The notes under the pieces were generated by a model, which had not been told where the DNA came from, did no database searches, and was given only the letters and a program-made list of their open reading frames with translations. DNA of 64,000 nt from Streptomyces sp. NBC_01408 (GTDB lineage: Bacteria; Actinomycetota; Actinomycetes; Streptomycetales; Streptomycetaceae): assembly GCF_026340255.1 (NCBI RefSeq), contig NZ_JAPEPJ010000001.1, positions 3,837,001-3,901,000 on the forward strand. The letters are read 5' to 3'. A program made the position numbers and the translations under genes. Every line of letters begins with the position of its first letter. Positions within the stretch are counted from its first letter, which is position 1. Positions 8,078 through 17,260 of the stretch are shown here, one piece after another.

Positions 8078-9015
8078 GCGGTCTCCAGTCTCTTCACGTA
8101 GCGCGTCTCGGTCGCGCAGATCTCGTACCCGAACCCGTTGTTGACGGCCAGCATCGGCTCGTTGCCCGCGTCGTTGCCGGTGAAGGCCTCCGTGTACCCG
8201 GCCGCGCGGGCCCGGTGCAGGGAGACGGTCTTGGCGAGCTTGGCCAGGCCCCGGCCGCGGAAGGCGCGCAGGGTGCCCGTCATCGCCGAGCCGTAGCGGG
8301 TCGCTCCGTCCGTCTGGGCGGCGGTGAAGGCGGCCACCGCGCCGTCGACGAGGACGACGGTGGTCAGCTCCTTGTCGAGGGACGGATTGTTCCAGGTGTG
8401 CGCGATCCAGTCCTCGTAGTCGTCGAACTCGGTCTGTACGTCGCCCGGTTCGTCGGCGGTCGTCTCCGCGTCGGCCTCGAACAGCGGCCGCGGATCGGCG
8501 GCGAAGTCGGCGCCCGTGCGCAGCTCCACCCCGGCCGGAAGGGTTTCCGGGAGCGGCGGCAGGGAGGCGGCCGCCAGGTCCAGGCGCAGGAAGTGCGCGG
8601 ACCGGCCGGGGCGGTAGCCGCGCCGCTCGGCGAAGGCCCGGTGGGCGGGCTCGTCGAGCACCCAGGCGTACGTGGCCTCCGCGCCCCGCGCGGCGAGGTG
8701 CTCCTCGGCCGCGCGCAGCAGCCCGCTGCCCGCGCCGAGGCCGTGGTGCGCGGGGTCGACGTACGGGTTGACGTACGACTGACCGGGTTCGGGGCTGTCG
8801 TGGACGATGCCGACCTGGGCGGTGCCGATGACGAGCCCGTCGGCGGTCTCGGCGACCAGGATCCGGTGCGCCTTCGCCGGGTGGGCGGAGGCCAGCGCAA
8901 AGGCCACGCCCTCGGTGGTCGTGATCATGAACGGGAGGGCGGCGCGGCACACCCGTACGACGGCCTCGGCGTCCGAGGGGTCGTCGGGGCGCAGGTCGCG
9001 GATGAGAACGGTCAT
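8074..9015 (-). CDS. Tandem GNAT-family acetyltransferase
   Basis: This protein of about 313 residues has two GNAT repeats. The first contains PYVDPAHHGLGAGSGLL (acetyl-CoA loop) and the second GTLRAFRGRGLAKLAKT with the family Q/RxxGxG/A pattern, ending NEPMLAVNNGFGYE. Two-domain GNATs include mycothiol synthase, but MshD signature regions are not obvious, so the substrate is unknown. The start MTVLIRDLRP at 9015 is preferred over an extension to 9078, which would overlap the divergent GntR promoter. It is coupled to the DUF402 gene. Confidence 0.85.
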   Translation of the reverse strand: MTVLIRDLRPDDPSDAEAVVRVCRAALPFMITTTEGVAFALASAHPAKAHRILVAETADGLVIGTAQVGIVHDSPEPGQSYVNPYVDPAHHGLGAGSGLLRAAEEHLAARGAEATYAWVLDEPAHRAFAERRGYRPGRSAHFLRLDLAAASLPPLPETLPAGVELRTGADFAADPRPLFEADAETTADEPGDVQTEFDDYEDWIAHTWNNPSLDKELTTVVLVDGAVAAFTAAQTDGATRYGSAMTGTLRAFRGRGLAKLAKTVSLHRARAAGYTEAFTGNDAGNEPMLAVNNGFGYEICATETRYVKRLETA

Positions 9016-9086
9016 GGGGCCGACGCTACGGGCGGGGCTGCTCCGGGCGCCTCCGAATTTCCCGGCGATGGGGGACAATCGGCCAC

Positions 9087-9476
9087 GTGACCTCGACGAA
9101 CCTGAAGATCACCCTCGACGGCTCGGCCGGCTCGGCCGCCCCGTACGAACAACTGCGCGCGCAGATCGCGGACCGGGCCCGGTCGGGGAAGCTGCCGGCG
9201 GGCTTCAAGCTGCCCACGGTACGAGGGCTGGCGGAGGAGCTGGGGCTGGCGGCCAATACCGTCGCGAAGGCGTACCGGGCGCTGGAGGGGGACGGGGTGA
9301 TCGAGACGCGGGGCCGGCACGGGACGTTCGTCGCGGCCGTCGGAGGGGGTGCGGCGCGCGAAGCCGCGTCTGCTGCGCAGGCGTTCGCGGAGCGGGCCCG
9401 TCGGCTGGGCCTGACGGAGGCCGAAGCCCTGGCTGCCGCCACCGACGCCCTCCGGGCCCGGTACGCCGCCAAGTAG
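9087..9476 (+). CDS. GntR-family regulator, YtrA-like
   Basis: This 129-residue protein consists of a winged helix (about residues 20-85: LPTVRGLAEELGLAANTVAKAYR, recognition helix) and a short C-terminal helical dimer module without a ligand-binding domain, as in YtrA-type GntR proteins. These usually repress an adjacent operon in response to cell-envelope stress. The GTG start lies 71 bp from the divergent GNAT gene, the likeliest target. Confidence 0.85.
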   Translation: MTSTNLKITLDGSAGSAAPYEQLRAQIADRARSGKLPAGFKLPTVRGLAEELGLAANTVAKAYRALEGDGVIETRGRHGTFVAAVGGGAAREAASAAQAFAERARRLGLTEAEALAAATDALRARYAAK

Positions 9477-9494
9477 TCCCCGCGGCCCGCCGTC

Positions 9495-9560
9495 CTGGGG
9501 CTCCGCCCCAGACCCCGCGCCTCAATCGCCGGCGAGGCTGAAGATCGGGGCTCCGCCGCG
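9495..9560. repeat. Streptomyces-type intergenic GC hairpin repeat
   Basis: CTGGGGCTCCGCCCCAG (9495-9511) is a hairpin followed by GACCCCGCGCCTCAATCGCC and a second hairpin-prone block. I recall this compound motif as a very common dispersed intergenic element in Streptomyces genomes, often behind genes. It lies between convergent genes and probably doubles as a terminator. Confidence 0.55.
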
Positions 9561-9608
9561 GGTCCGGGCAGCGCCCGGGCGGCTCGGCGCAGCCGGGGAA
9601 CCCGGGCG

Positions 9609-10706
9609 CTAGAGATAGAGGCCCGCCTCCGACGTGTGCGGCTGGGGCGGAAGGATCGCCGCCGGGCCGGTGCCGCGGCGCAGGGCGAAGAGCTCCGCCA
9701 GGCTGGCGCCCTCGCGGGAGACGCCCTCGTCCGTGCCCAGCCAGTCCACGGCCTCCCCGTGGGTCAGCCGGCCGACCTCGATACGCGCCAGGCAGCGGCC
9801 CGGCCGGACCACCGCCGGGTGCAGGCGCTCCAGGTCCTCGTTGGTCGTCACGCCGACCAGGACGTTGCGGCCCTGCCCCAGCAGGCCGTCGGTCAGGTTC
9901 AGCAGCCGGGACAGCGCCTGGCCGGCCGTGTGCCGGGCCTCGCCGCGGATCAGCTCGTCGCAGTCCTCCAGGAGCAGCAGCCGCCAGCGGCCCTTCGCCG
10001 TGCCCTCGTCCTCGCCGATCGCGATGTCCATCAGGTAGCCGACGTCGTTGAACAGCCGCTCCGGGTCCAGTACGCAGTCCACCTGGCACCAGTCCCGCCA
10101 GGAACGGGCCAGCGTGCGCAGGGCGGAGGTCTTCCCCGTGCCCGGCGGGCCGTGCAGCAGGAGCAGCCGGCCCGAGATGTCGTCGGGGGTCACCTTCATC
10201 AGCCGGTCCATCGCCCCGGCCACCGGCGCGGTGTAGTTGGGCCGCACCTCGGCCCAGGTGCCCGCCGCGATCTGGCGGGTCGTCCGGTACGGTCCGCGGC
10301 GCGGGGACACGTACCAGAAGCCCATCGTGACGTTCTCCGGCTGCGGTTCGGGCTCGTCCTGCACCCCCTCCGTGGCCCGGTCGAGGACGTCGGCGGCGAG
10401 TTCGTCGCTCACCGCCGTGACGGTGACGTCGGCGCCGCGGCTCCACCGGGAGACCAGCATGGTCCAGCCCTCGCCCTCGGCCAGGGTGGCGCTGCGGTCG
10501 GTGTCGCGCGCGGAGCGCAGCACGGTGGCTCCGGGCGGCAGCAGGGTCGAGCCCGCCTTCACCCGCTCGATGGTCACGCTGTGCGAGTACGGCTGCTCGC
10601 CGGACGCGAACCGGCCGAGGAACAGCGCGTCGACGACGTCCGACGGTGAGTCGCTGTCGTCGACGTTGAGCCGGATCGGCAGCGCGTCATGCGGGTTGGC
10701 TGGCAT
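9609..10706 (-). CDS. AAA-type ATPase (DUF5925-like)
   Basis: This protein of about 365 residues has an N-terminal domain of unknown function (residues 1-150) and a C-terminal AAA module. Walker A is GPPGTGKTSAL, Walker B is RWRLLLLEDCDELI, sensor I is VGVTTNEDLERL, and the arginine-finger region is HPAVVRPGRC. Proteins of this layout remodel protein complexes, but no partner is encoded beside it. The start MPANPHD at 10706 is chosen; ATG 10715 is possible. Its C-terminus is Pro/Gly rich. Confidence 0.8.
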   Translation of the reverse strand: MPANPHDALPIRLNVDDSDSPSDVVDALFLGRFASGEQPYSHSVTIERVKAGSTLLPPGATVLRSARDTDRSATLAEGEGWTMLVSRWSRGADVTVTAVSDELAADVLDRATEGVQDEPEPQPENVTMGFWYVSPRRGPYRTTRQIAAGTWAEVRPNYTAPVAGAMDRLMKVTPDDISGRLLLLHGPPGTGKTSALRTLARSWRDWCQVDCVLDPERLFNDVGYLMDIAIGEDEGTAKGRWRLLLLEDCDELIRGEARHTAGQALSRLLNLTDGLLGQGRNVLVGVTTNEDLERLHPAVVRPGRCLARIEVGRLTHGEAVDWLGTDEGVSREGASLAELFALRRGTGPAAILPPQPHTSEAGLYL

Positions 10707-10856
10707 GGCGCCCATGATCCGGCACGCGATGCCCCGGTGCACCCCTGTTTCGCCGGATCGAGTGCCCGGGTTCCCTCTTCAAACGTACTGGTGGTGAAGA
10801 TTCGGGCGGCAATCCTGTCCCGAACATTCTTGGCATGGACACTTCCAGCCAAGCCC

Positions 10857-10900
10857 GGCTCCTTGTACCACGGACTCAGGAGTAACCCCCACAAGGAGCC
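10857..10900 (+). promoter_or_regulatory. Hairpin sequestering the ribosome-binding site of the SGNH esterase
   Basis: GGCTCCTTGT (10857-10866) is the exact reverse complement of ACAAGGAGCC (10891-10900). The Shine-Dalgarno AAGGAG (10893-10898), six to twelve bases before the ATG at 10907, is wholly inside the right arm. The 24-nt loop holds CAGGAGTAA, itself SD-like. Just upstream, CTTGGC (10829-10834) and GCCAAG (10848-10853) form another dyad. This points to translational control or an attenuating 5' leader. Confidence 0.6.
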
Positions 10901-10906
10901 GCACAC

Positions 10907-11716
10907 ATGAGCATGAGACTGTCGCGCTTCGCTGCCCTCACCTCCGCCCTGTTACTCGCCGCGGGAGCCACCCTCCTCGGCGCCGGCCAGGCGGCCGCCG
11001 CCCAGGCCGACTTCGGCTACGTCGCCCTCGGCGACTCGTACTCCTCCGGCGTCGGCGCCGGCAACTACGACAGTGGGAGCGGCAACTGCAAACGCACCAG
11101 CCGCGCCTACCCGGCCCTGTGGGCCGCCGCACACTCCCCGCAGGCCTTCTCCTTCACCGCCTGCTCGGGCGCCCGCACGGGTGATGTCCTCTCCGGCCAG
11201 CTCGGCCCGCTGAACTCCGGCACCGACCTGGTCAGCATCACCATCGGCGGCAACGACGCAGGATTCGCCGACGTCATGACGACCTGTGTGCTCCAGTCCG
11301 AGTCCACCTGCGTCAACCGCGTCAACCAGGCCAAGGCGTACGTCGACTCCACCCTCCCCGGCCAGCTGAACCAGGTCTACAACGCCATCGAGAGCCGCTC
11401 CCCGAACGCCCACGTCGTCGTCATCGGCTACCCCCGCTTCTACAAGCTGAACGGCACCTGCACCACCGGCCTGACCGAGGGTGAACGCGCCGCCATCAAC
11501 GGCGCGTCCGACCACCTGAACGCCGCCATCGCCAAGCGCGCCGCCGACCACGGCTTCACCTTCGCCTCGGTCGCCGGCGCCTTCACCGGCCACGAGATCT
11601 GCTCCGGCGCCCCGTGGCTGCACAGCGTCAACTGGCTCAACATCGGCGAGTCCTACCACCCCACCGCGGCCGGACAGTCCGGCGGCTACCTGCCGGTCTT
11701 CACCAACGCCGCCTGA
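10907..11716 (+). CDS. Secreted SGNH/GDSL esterase
   Basis: This 269-residue secreted hydrolase belongs to the Streptomyces extracellular SGNH lipase family. The signal peptide covers residues 1-34 (AGQAAAAQA). Block I GDSYSSG carries the nucleophile Ser44, block III is IGGNDAGF, and the C-terminal SYHPTAAG carries the catalytic His251. Six cysteines fit three disulfides, as in the known Streptomyces enzymes. Substrates are probably esters of fatty acids or phospholipids. Its ribosome-binding site is inside a strong hairpin. Confidence 0.92.
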   Translation: MSMRLSRFAALTSALLLAAGATLLGAGQAAAAQADFGYVALGDSYSSGVGAGNYDSGSGNCKRTSRAYPALWAAAHSPQAFSFTACSGARTGDVLSGQLGPLNSGTDLVSITIGGNDAGFADVMTTCVLQSESTCVNRVNQAKAYVDSTLPGQLNQVYNAIESRSPNAHVVVIGYPRFYKLNGTCTTGLTEGERAAINGASDHLNAAIAKRAADHGFTFASVAGAFTGHEICSGAPWLHSVNWLNIGESYHPTAAGQSGGYLPVFTNAA

Positions 11717-11751
11717 CCGGGACGGATCCCAGGGGCGCCCGGCCTCACCCG

Positions 11752-13503
11752 TCAGGCGTCCCCGGCCGGATCCGCCGCCGGCGGGTCCGGTGACCCGTCC
11801 GGCGACGCCTCCGGGGACACGTCCGCGGACGCACTCGCGGAGGCGCTCGGCGAGGCGCTCGCGGACGTACTCGCGCCAGGGGAGGAGGCCCCGCCCGTCG
11901 GGGTCTCCTCCTCGCAGGTCACGGAGATCCCCACCCACTGGGTGGCCACCTCCGAGGGCCCCCGCACCTCCAGCCGGACCGCGTCCTCGAAGACCGCGTC
12001 CGCGCTGTGCGTCAGTTCGGTGTGCTCCAGCCGCCGGCTCCGCGGCCCGCCCGCCTCGTAGGTGACGGACTGCCAGCCGGGTCCGGAGGTCTTCCCGCTC
12101 CGCGTGGCCCAGCGGTACTCCAGCACGGCCGGAACCCGCTCCACCTCCACGGTGGCGCTGAAGGCGGGTGCCCGCTCCGGAGGCGGCGGGCAGATGCCGG
12201 TGTAGGAGGTCCGCACGGCGTCGACGTACGCGACGACCTGCTGCCCCGTACCGGCCGACGGCGAGACCGACGCCGACGCAGGGGCCGACGCGGAGGGGCC
12301 CGGGCCCGTGGAGCCGCCCGCCTGGGACGTCGTCGCCGCCCCCGTCGGGCCACCGCCGCGCCCGTCTTCATCGCCCCCGCGGTCCCTCACCAGCATCCAG
12401 ACCAGCGCGGCCAGCGCCAGCAGCAGGACGAGGATCCCGGCCGTCAGCACCAGTCCGGCCCGCCCCCGCGGCGGCACCGGCCCGGGGCCGGGCAGTGGCG
12501 GCGTGGGCTCCCCGTACGGCGACCCCTGCGCTCCCCGCGCTCCCCCCGCTCCCGCCGTGCCCGTCGCCCCGCCGCCGCGCGGCTCGTGCCCGTGGCGCAC
12601 CGCGGCCGCCGGCGTGTCCGGACCCGACGCCGTCCCGCCGGGAGCCCGTACGGTCCCGCCCGCGCCCACCACCCGCAGCATCCGGGCCGCCTCCGCCGCG
12701 GACAGCCGCTCGGCCGGGTCCTTGCGCAGCAGCCCCTCCAGTACGGGCTCCAGCGGCCCGGCCCGCCGCGGGCGCGGCAACTCCGCCTCCACCACCGCCC
12801 GCAGCGTGGCCAGCGGGGTGTCCCGGCGGAAGGGCGTGCCCCCCTCGACGGCCGCGTACAGCATCACCCCGAGCGCCCACAGGTCCGACCCGGCACCCGG
12901 ATCCTGCCCCAACGCCCTTTCCGGAGCGAGGAATTCGGGTGACCCGACCATCTCGCCCGTCATGGTGATCGCCGAGGACCCCTCCAGGCTCGCGATCCCG
13001 AAGTCGCTCAGCACCACGCGTCCGTCGTTGGCGATCAGCACGTTGCCGGGTTTGACGTCCCGGTGCAGCACCCCCGCGTCGTGCGCCGAGCGCAGCGCGG
13101 CAAGTACCTGCTCCCCGAGGTGCGCGGCCCGCTGCGGGGTGAGGGTCCCCTCGGCCTCCAGGACGTCCGCCAGCGAGAGGCCCCGCACCAGCTCCATGAC
13201 GATCCAGGGCCGGCCGTCCTCGGAGGCCACGTCGTAGACCGTGACGACCCCGCGGTGCGAGACCCGGGCCGCGGCCCAGGCCTCGCGTTCCAGCCGCCGG
13301 TACATCCGCTGCAGTTCCGCGGCTTCCAGTCCGGCGGGCGCCCGCACCTCCTTGACGGCCACCTCGCGGGCCAGCACCTCGTCCCGGGCCCGCCACACGA
13401 TGCCCATGCCGCCGCGTCCGATCTGCTCCAGCAGCCGGTAGCGGCCCGAAATGACTCGATCGGCGCTCGATTCCCCGCCCACGCCACCCACGTTCCCACT
13501 CAC
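11752..13503 (-). CDS. Membrane Ser/Thr protein kinase (PknB type)
   Basis: This protein of about 583 residues has a cytoplasmic Hanks-type kinase domain (residues 22-280), a Pro/Gly-rich juxtamembrane linker, one membrane helix (about 350-372) and an external domain. Motifs are GRGGMG (glycine loop), catalytic Lys51 (VAVKEV), HRDVKPGN with Asp149, and DFG at 167-169. The external part has a Ser/Thr/Ala-rich stalk, a folded core with two Cys, and an Ala/Ser tail rich in ASAS repeats; there are no PASTA repeats, so the signal is unknown. GTG 13503 is preferred; a TTG at 13515 is less likely. Confidence 0.9.
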   Translation of the reverse strand: MSGNVGGVGGESSADRVISGRYRLLEQIGRGGMGIVWRARDEVLAREVAVKEVRAPAGLEAAELQRMYRRLEREAWAAARVSHRGVVTVYDVASEDGRPWIVMELVRGLSLADVLEAEGTLTPQRAAHLGEQVLAALRSAHDAGVLHRDVKPGNVLIANDGRVVLSDFGIASLEGSSAITMTGEMVGSPEFLAPERALGQDPGAGSDLWALGVMLYAAVEGGTPFRRDTPLATLRAVVEAELPRPRRAGPLEPVLEGLLRKDPAERLSAAEAARMLRVVGAGGTVRAPGGTASGPDTPAAAVRHGHEPRGGGATGTAGAGGARGAQGSPYGEPTPPLPGPGPVPPRGRAGLVLTAGILVLLLALAALVWMLVRDRGGDEDGRGGGPTGAATTSQAGGSTGPGPSASAPASASVSPSAGTGQQVVAYVDAVRTSYTGICPPPPERAPAFSATVEVERVPAVLEYRWATRSGKTSGPGWQSVTYEAGGPRSRRLEHTELTHSADAVFEDAVRLEVRGPSEVATQWVGISVTCEEETPTGGASSPGASTSASASPSASASASADVSPEASPDGSPDPPAADPAGDA

Positions 13504-13772
13504 GCGAGCCCCCAAGTGCGTCCATGTGTTACCGGGCGATCACTTCAAGTTAGCGCAGTGCGTGCGAAGCGGCCCCTGTTGTGACAGGACTCGGCACATG
13601 GGCCTCCGAACCCGGCGCGCCTGTGCGGAGAGTAACGGTCGACTCCACTGAGTAGTCGTCAACCCCCGTCGTCCCAGGGGTAATTCACACCACCGGGATA
13701 CCCGAGCGCGACGCGGGGGCGATAGGGTTAACCTGCCCGGGCCGGGTGCCCTCGTACGGGTGGGGAGAGAAC

Positions 13773-14042
13773 ATGGAACAGATAACGATGCGCAGCAGGC
13801 CGCCTCGCGTGCCTGCCATCACGTGCGGCAGCAGTGCGACCAGCTCGCGCCTCGACCGTCATCTCGCAGTGCTGGGCGGGCCCGCCCTGCCGCACCGCGA
13901 GAGCGCCGAGGCGACCTTGCTGATGCGCGAGCTCACTGCCCGCGACCACACGCACCGTCTGCGGAGCCGGAGCGCGCGCGTCTCGCTCTTCGCGCCGCTG
14001 CGCCGTCTGCGTCGCACGCTCTTCGGCAGCCGCCGCTCGTAA
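13773..14042 (+). CDS. Small basic protein of unknown function
   Basis: This 89-residue protein opens MEQITMRSRPPRVPAITC and ends in a strongly basic segment (RLRSRSARVSLFAPLRRLRR) that could bind nucleic acid or membrane. GGGGAGAG precedes the ATG at 13773. The 13504-13772 gap upstream contains a probable -10 (TAGGGT near 13724) and nothing else recognisable. I recall similar short proteins in other streptomycetes but know no function. Confidence 0.6.
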   Translation: MEQITMRSRPPRVPAITCGSSATSSRLDRHLAVLGGPALPHRESAEATLLMRELTARDHTHRLRSRSARVSLFAPLRRLRRTLFGSRRS

Positions 14043-14080
14043 CTGTCCCCGTACCGCTACCGTTCGCCCTCCGGCACCCT

Positions 14081-15292
14081 CTACGCGACGACACCGTCCC
14101 GGCGCAGGTCCGAGATCTGCGCGCCCGTCATCCCCAGGGCGCGCAGCAGGGCCTCGGTGTGTTCGCCGAGCGCGGGCACCGCGCCCATGCGCGGTGCCGC
14201 GCCACCCGGCAGCCCGATCGGCGGCAGCAGGGCCCGCAGCGGACCTGCCGGTGAACCCACCTCCCGCCAGCGGTCCCGGGCCGCCAGCTGCGGATGCGCG
14301 GCCAGCCGGCTCACCGAGTTCAGCCGGGCGCAGGCGATACCCGCCTCCTCCAGCCGCCCGATCGCCTCGTCCGTGGTCAGTCCGCCCAGCGCTTCGGCCA
14401 CCACCGCGTCGGTCTTCTCCCGGTTGGCGGTGCGCGCCGCGTTCGTCCCGTACGCAGGGTCCCCGGCCAGCTCCGGCCGCCCCAGTACCCGCTCCGCCAG
14501 CCGCCGCCACTCGCGGTCGTTCTGCACGGACAGCAGTACCCGGTCCCCGTCGGCCGTCGCGTAGGCGTCGTAGGGCGCGATCACGGCGTGCGCGAGACCG
14601 GTGCGCGCGGGCTCCTCGCCACCGTGCATCGTGTGGTGCAGCGGGTGTCCCATCCACTCGGCGAGCGCGTCCAGCATGGACACCTCCACCCTGCCCCCGC
14701 GCCCGGTGGTGCCGCGCCGCAGCAGGGCCGCGAGGACCCCCGAGAAGGCGTACATGGCCGCCGCGATGTCCGCCGCCGGGATGCCCGCCTTGACGGGCGC
14801 CTCCGGGGTCCCGGTGACCGAGACCAGCCCCGCCTCGCACTGCACGAGCATGTCGTAAGCGCGCTTGTGGGCGTACGGGCCCTCGGGGCCGTAGCCGGAG
14901 ACGTCCACGGCGACCAGCCGCGGGTAACGCCCGCACAGCGCGGCCGAGTCGAGGCCGAGGCGGGCGGCGGCCCCGTGCGCGAGGTTCTGGACGAAGACGT
15001 CGGCGTCCGCCAGCAGGACGTGCAGGACCTCCAGACCGCGCGGATCCTTCAGGTCGAGCGCGATCGACTCCTTGCCGCGGTTGGCCCACACGAAGTGCGA
15101 CGCGAGACCGTGCGCGGCGGTGTCGTAGGCGCGCGCGAAGTCGCCTCCGTCCGGCCGCTCGACCTTGATCACCCGGGCGCCGAGGTCGGCGAGCTGGCGG
15201 GTGGCGAAGGGGGCCGAGACGGCCTGTTCGACGGAGACGACGGTGATGCCGGCGAGGGGGAGGGGTTCGGGCTGGTGCGCTTCGCGGTTCAT
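14081..15292 (-). CDS. CaiB/BaiF family CoA transferase
   Basis: This 403-residue class III CoA transferase moves CoA between an acyl-CoA and a free acid. The start region LPLAGITVVSVEQAVSAPFATRQLADLGARVIKVE is the family N-terminus (shown only as its order of blocks: PLAGI, ADLGARVIKVE). The catalytic aspartate is Asp147 in AYDMLVQ. DVSGYGPEGPYAHK is the conserved CoA-binding loop. The closest described members handle carnitine, oxalate or 2-methylacyl-CoA; the substrate here is undetermined. It stands alone between a small basic protein gene and the ABC exporter. Confidence 0.88.
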   Translation of the reverse strand: MNREAHQPEPLPLAGITVVSVEQAVSAPFATRQLADLGARVIKVERPDGGDFARAYDTAAHGLASHFVWANRGKESIALDLKDPRGLEVLHVLLADADVFVQNLAHGAAARLGLDSAALCGRYPRLVAVDVSGYGPEGPYAHKRAYDMLVQCEAGLVSVTGTPEAPVKAGIPAADIAAAMYAFSGVLAALLRRGTTGRGGRVEVSMLDALAEWMGHPLHHTMHGGEEPARTGLAHAVIAPYDAYATADGDRVLLSVQNDREWRRLAERVLGRPELAGDPAYGTNAARTANREKTDAVVAEALGGLTTDEAIGRLEEAGIACARLNSVSRLAAHPQLAARDRWREVGSPAGPLRALLPPIGLPGGAAPRMGAVPALGEHTEALLRALGMTGAQISDLRRDGVVA

Positions 15293-15394
15293 GACCGTGT
15301 GCCTACCGGCTCGGACCCCGGTCTGTCACCCCGTACGCCCCGCGCTCGCGGGCGCCACTTCGGACTTACTCGTCCAGTGCTGTGGTCGGAACCG

Positions 15395-16183
15395 TCAGTC
15401 CTGGCCGCGCGCGAACCTGCGGGTGGCCAGCGGTACGAAGAGCGCGAGGAGCAGCACCGACCAGAGCAGCGCCCCGGCGACCGGGTGCGCGGCGGGCCAG
15501 GCGGCGCCCGGGGCCGCTTCGGCCCCGGCGTTCCCGCACAGCTCGCGCACGGCGGTGGCGACGGCGCTGATCGGGTTCCACTCGGCGACCGTACGCAGCC
15601 ACGCGGGCAGCCCGGCGGTCGGCAGGTACGCGCTGGACAGCATCGGCAGGATGAAGGTGGCGCTGCCCAGCTGGCCCGCCGCCTCCTCGCTCCTGCTCAG
15701 CAGGCCGAGGTACGTGCCCACCCAGGCGGTGGCGAAGCGGAACAGCAGCAGCACGCCGAGCGCGCCCAGCGCCCCGGGCAGCCCGTTCTCCATGCGCCAG
15801 CCCATGGCCAGCCCCACCAGCATCAGGGGCACCATCGACACCGCCGTGGTCAGCAGGTCGGCGGCCGTCTGCCCCAGCGGAACCGCGGTCCGGCTCATCG
15901 GCAGGGTCCGGAACCGGTCCATGACCCCGCGGTGGGCGTCCTGCGCGGCGGTGAACATGCCGGTCATCAGCCCGTTCGCGGCGGTGGCGGCGAGCAGCCC
16001 CGGCACCAGGAACTCGCGGTACTGGGAGCCCGGCATGGCGAGCGCGCTGCCGAACACGTAGCCGAAGAACAGCAGCATCGTGATCGGCATGGTCTGGGTC
16101 AGGATCAGCAGCGCCGGGGCGTGCCGGGCCTTCTGGAGCTGGCGGGTGAAGACGGCTCCGCCGTCGGACAGCAGGGCGCTCAT
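15395..16183 (-). CDS. ABC-2 type exporter permease (DrrB-like)
   Basis: This 262-residue membrane protein has six predicted helices and the ABC-2 signature region near residues 80-110 (MDRFRTLPMSRTAVPLGQ). DrrB-type permeases pair with a DrrA ATPase to export drugs or lipids. Its ATG at 16183 overlaps the ATPase stop (ATGA), so the two are coupled. Expression should follow the divergent TetR regulator. Confidence 0.88.
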   Translation of the reverse strand: MSALLSDGGAVFTRQLQKARHAPALLILTQTMPITMLLFFGYVFGSALAMPGSQYREFLVPGLLAATAANGLMTGMFTAAQDAHRGVMDRFRTLPMSRTAVPLGQTAADLLTTAVSMVPLMLVGLAMGWRMENGLPGALGALGVLLLFRFATAWVGTYLGLLSRSEEAAGQLGSATFILPMLSSAYLPTAGLPAWLRTVAEWNPISAVATAVRELCGNAGAEAAPGAAWPAAHPVAGALLWSVLLLALFVPLATRRFARGQD

Positions 16184-17241
16184 GCGGCGTACTCCTTGTC
16201 GCCGGGACCGGCGTGGTCGGGACGGGGGCTGTCGGGGCGGGGGTTGCCGGGGAGGGGGCTGTCGGGGCGGGGGCTGTCGGGTCCGGCGCCGGCGGGTCCG
16301 GCCCCGCGGACCTGGGTGAGGCGGAGGAACACCTCGTCGAGGGTGGGCGGGCGCAGGCTCGCGTCGGTGACCGGGACCCCGTGGGTGTCGAGCTCGCGGA
16401 TGATCCGGGGCAGGGTGAGCCCGGCGTCGAGCACGGTCACCCCGACGGTGAGCTTCTCCTCGTCGAGGACGGGCCGGCCGCCGGTGAGCTGGTCGAGCAC
16501 CGCGGCCGCGCCCGCGAGGGCTTCGCGCCCGGCGACGGCGACCTCGGCGCGGGCGCCGATCCGGGCCTTCAGCTCGTCCGGGGTGCCGGTCGCGGCGGCC
16601 CGGCCGCCGTCGACGACCACGATGTCGTCGGCGAGCCGGTCGGCCTCCTCCAGGTACTGGGTGGTGAGCAGTACGGAGGTCCCCTCGTCGGCGAGGTCCC
16701 GCACCGCCGTCCAGATGTGCTCGCGGGCGGCCGGGTCGAGCCCGGTGGTGGGCTCGTCGAGGAACAGCACCCGGGGGCGGGTGGTCAGTCCGGCGGCCAG
16801 GTCCAGGCGCCGGCGCATGCCGCCCGACCAGGTGGAGGCCACCCGGTCGGCGGCCTCGGTGAGCCCGAAGCGCTCCAGCAGCTCGTCGGCGCGGGCCCGG
16901 CCCGCGGGGCCCCGTAGGCCGGCGAGGCGGGCGAAGAGCCGCAGGTTCTCACGGCCGGTCAGGTCTCCGTCCACGGAGGCGTACTGGCCGGTGACCCCGA
17001 TGGCGCGGCGGACGACGGCGGGGTCCCGGGTGACGTCGTGACCGGCGACGAGGGCGCGGCCGCCGGTGGGTGCGGTGAGGGTGGTGAAGATCCGGACGGC
17101 GGTGGTCTTGCCCGCGCCGTTGGGGCCGAGGAGCCCGCAGACCGTGCCCTCGGGTACGGCCAGGTCGAGCCCGCGGAGGGCGTGGACCTCGCCGTAGTTC
17201 TTCTCCAGACCCTCACTAAGTACAGCGTACGTAGTTGTCAT
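16180..17241 (-). CDS. ABC exporter ATPase (DrrA-like)
   Basis: This 353-residue ATPase has Walker A GPNGAGKT (39-46), the signature WSGGMRRRLDLA, Walker B VLFLDEPTTGLD, and the DrrA-type C-terminal extension (LREDTLDEVF-like LRPPTLDEVF). The last 40 residues are a repetitive Asp/Ser/Pro tract (RPDSP repeated) encoded by near-identical 15-18 bp DNA repeats at 16207-16285. Start ATG 17241 is preferred to GTG 17250. Its first codons overlap an operator-like dyad, consistent with TetR control. Confidence 0.9.
   Translation of the reverse strand: MTTTYAVLSEGLEKNYGEVHALRGLDLAVPEGTVCGLLGPNGAGKTTAVRIFTTLTAPTGGRALVAGHDVTRDPAVVRRAIGVTGQYASVDGDLTGRENLRLFARLAGLRGPAGRARADELLERFGLTEAADRVASTWSGGMRRRLDLAAGLTTRPRVLFLDEPTTGLDPAAREHIWTAVRDLADEGTSVLLTTQYLEEADRLADDIVVVDGGRAAATGTPDELKARIGARAEVAVAGREALAGAAAVLDQLTGGRPVLDEEKLTVGVTVLDAGLTLPRIIRELDTHGVPVTDASLRPPTLDEVFLRLTQVRGAGPAGAGPDSPRPDSPLPGNPRPDSPRPDHAGPGDKEYAA
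17220..17230. promoter_or_regulatory. Operator-like dyad within the first codons of the ABC ATPase gene
   Basis: GTACAGCGTAC reads GTAC-N3-GTAC and lies at codons 4-8 of the ATPase gene. It repeats the core of the site at 17261-17277, with centres 44 bp apart. Both probably bind the divergent TetR protein. Confidence 0.5.
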
Positions 17242-17260
17242 GTGCGGCACCCTACATCAC

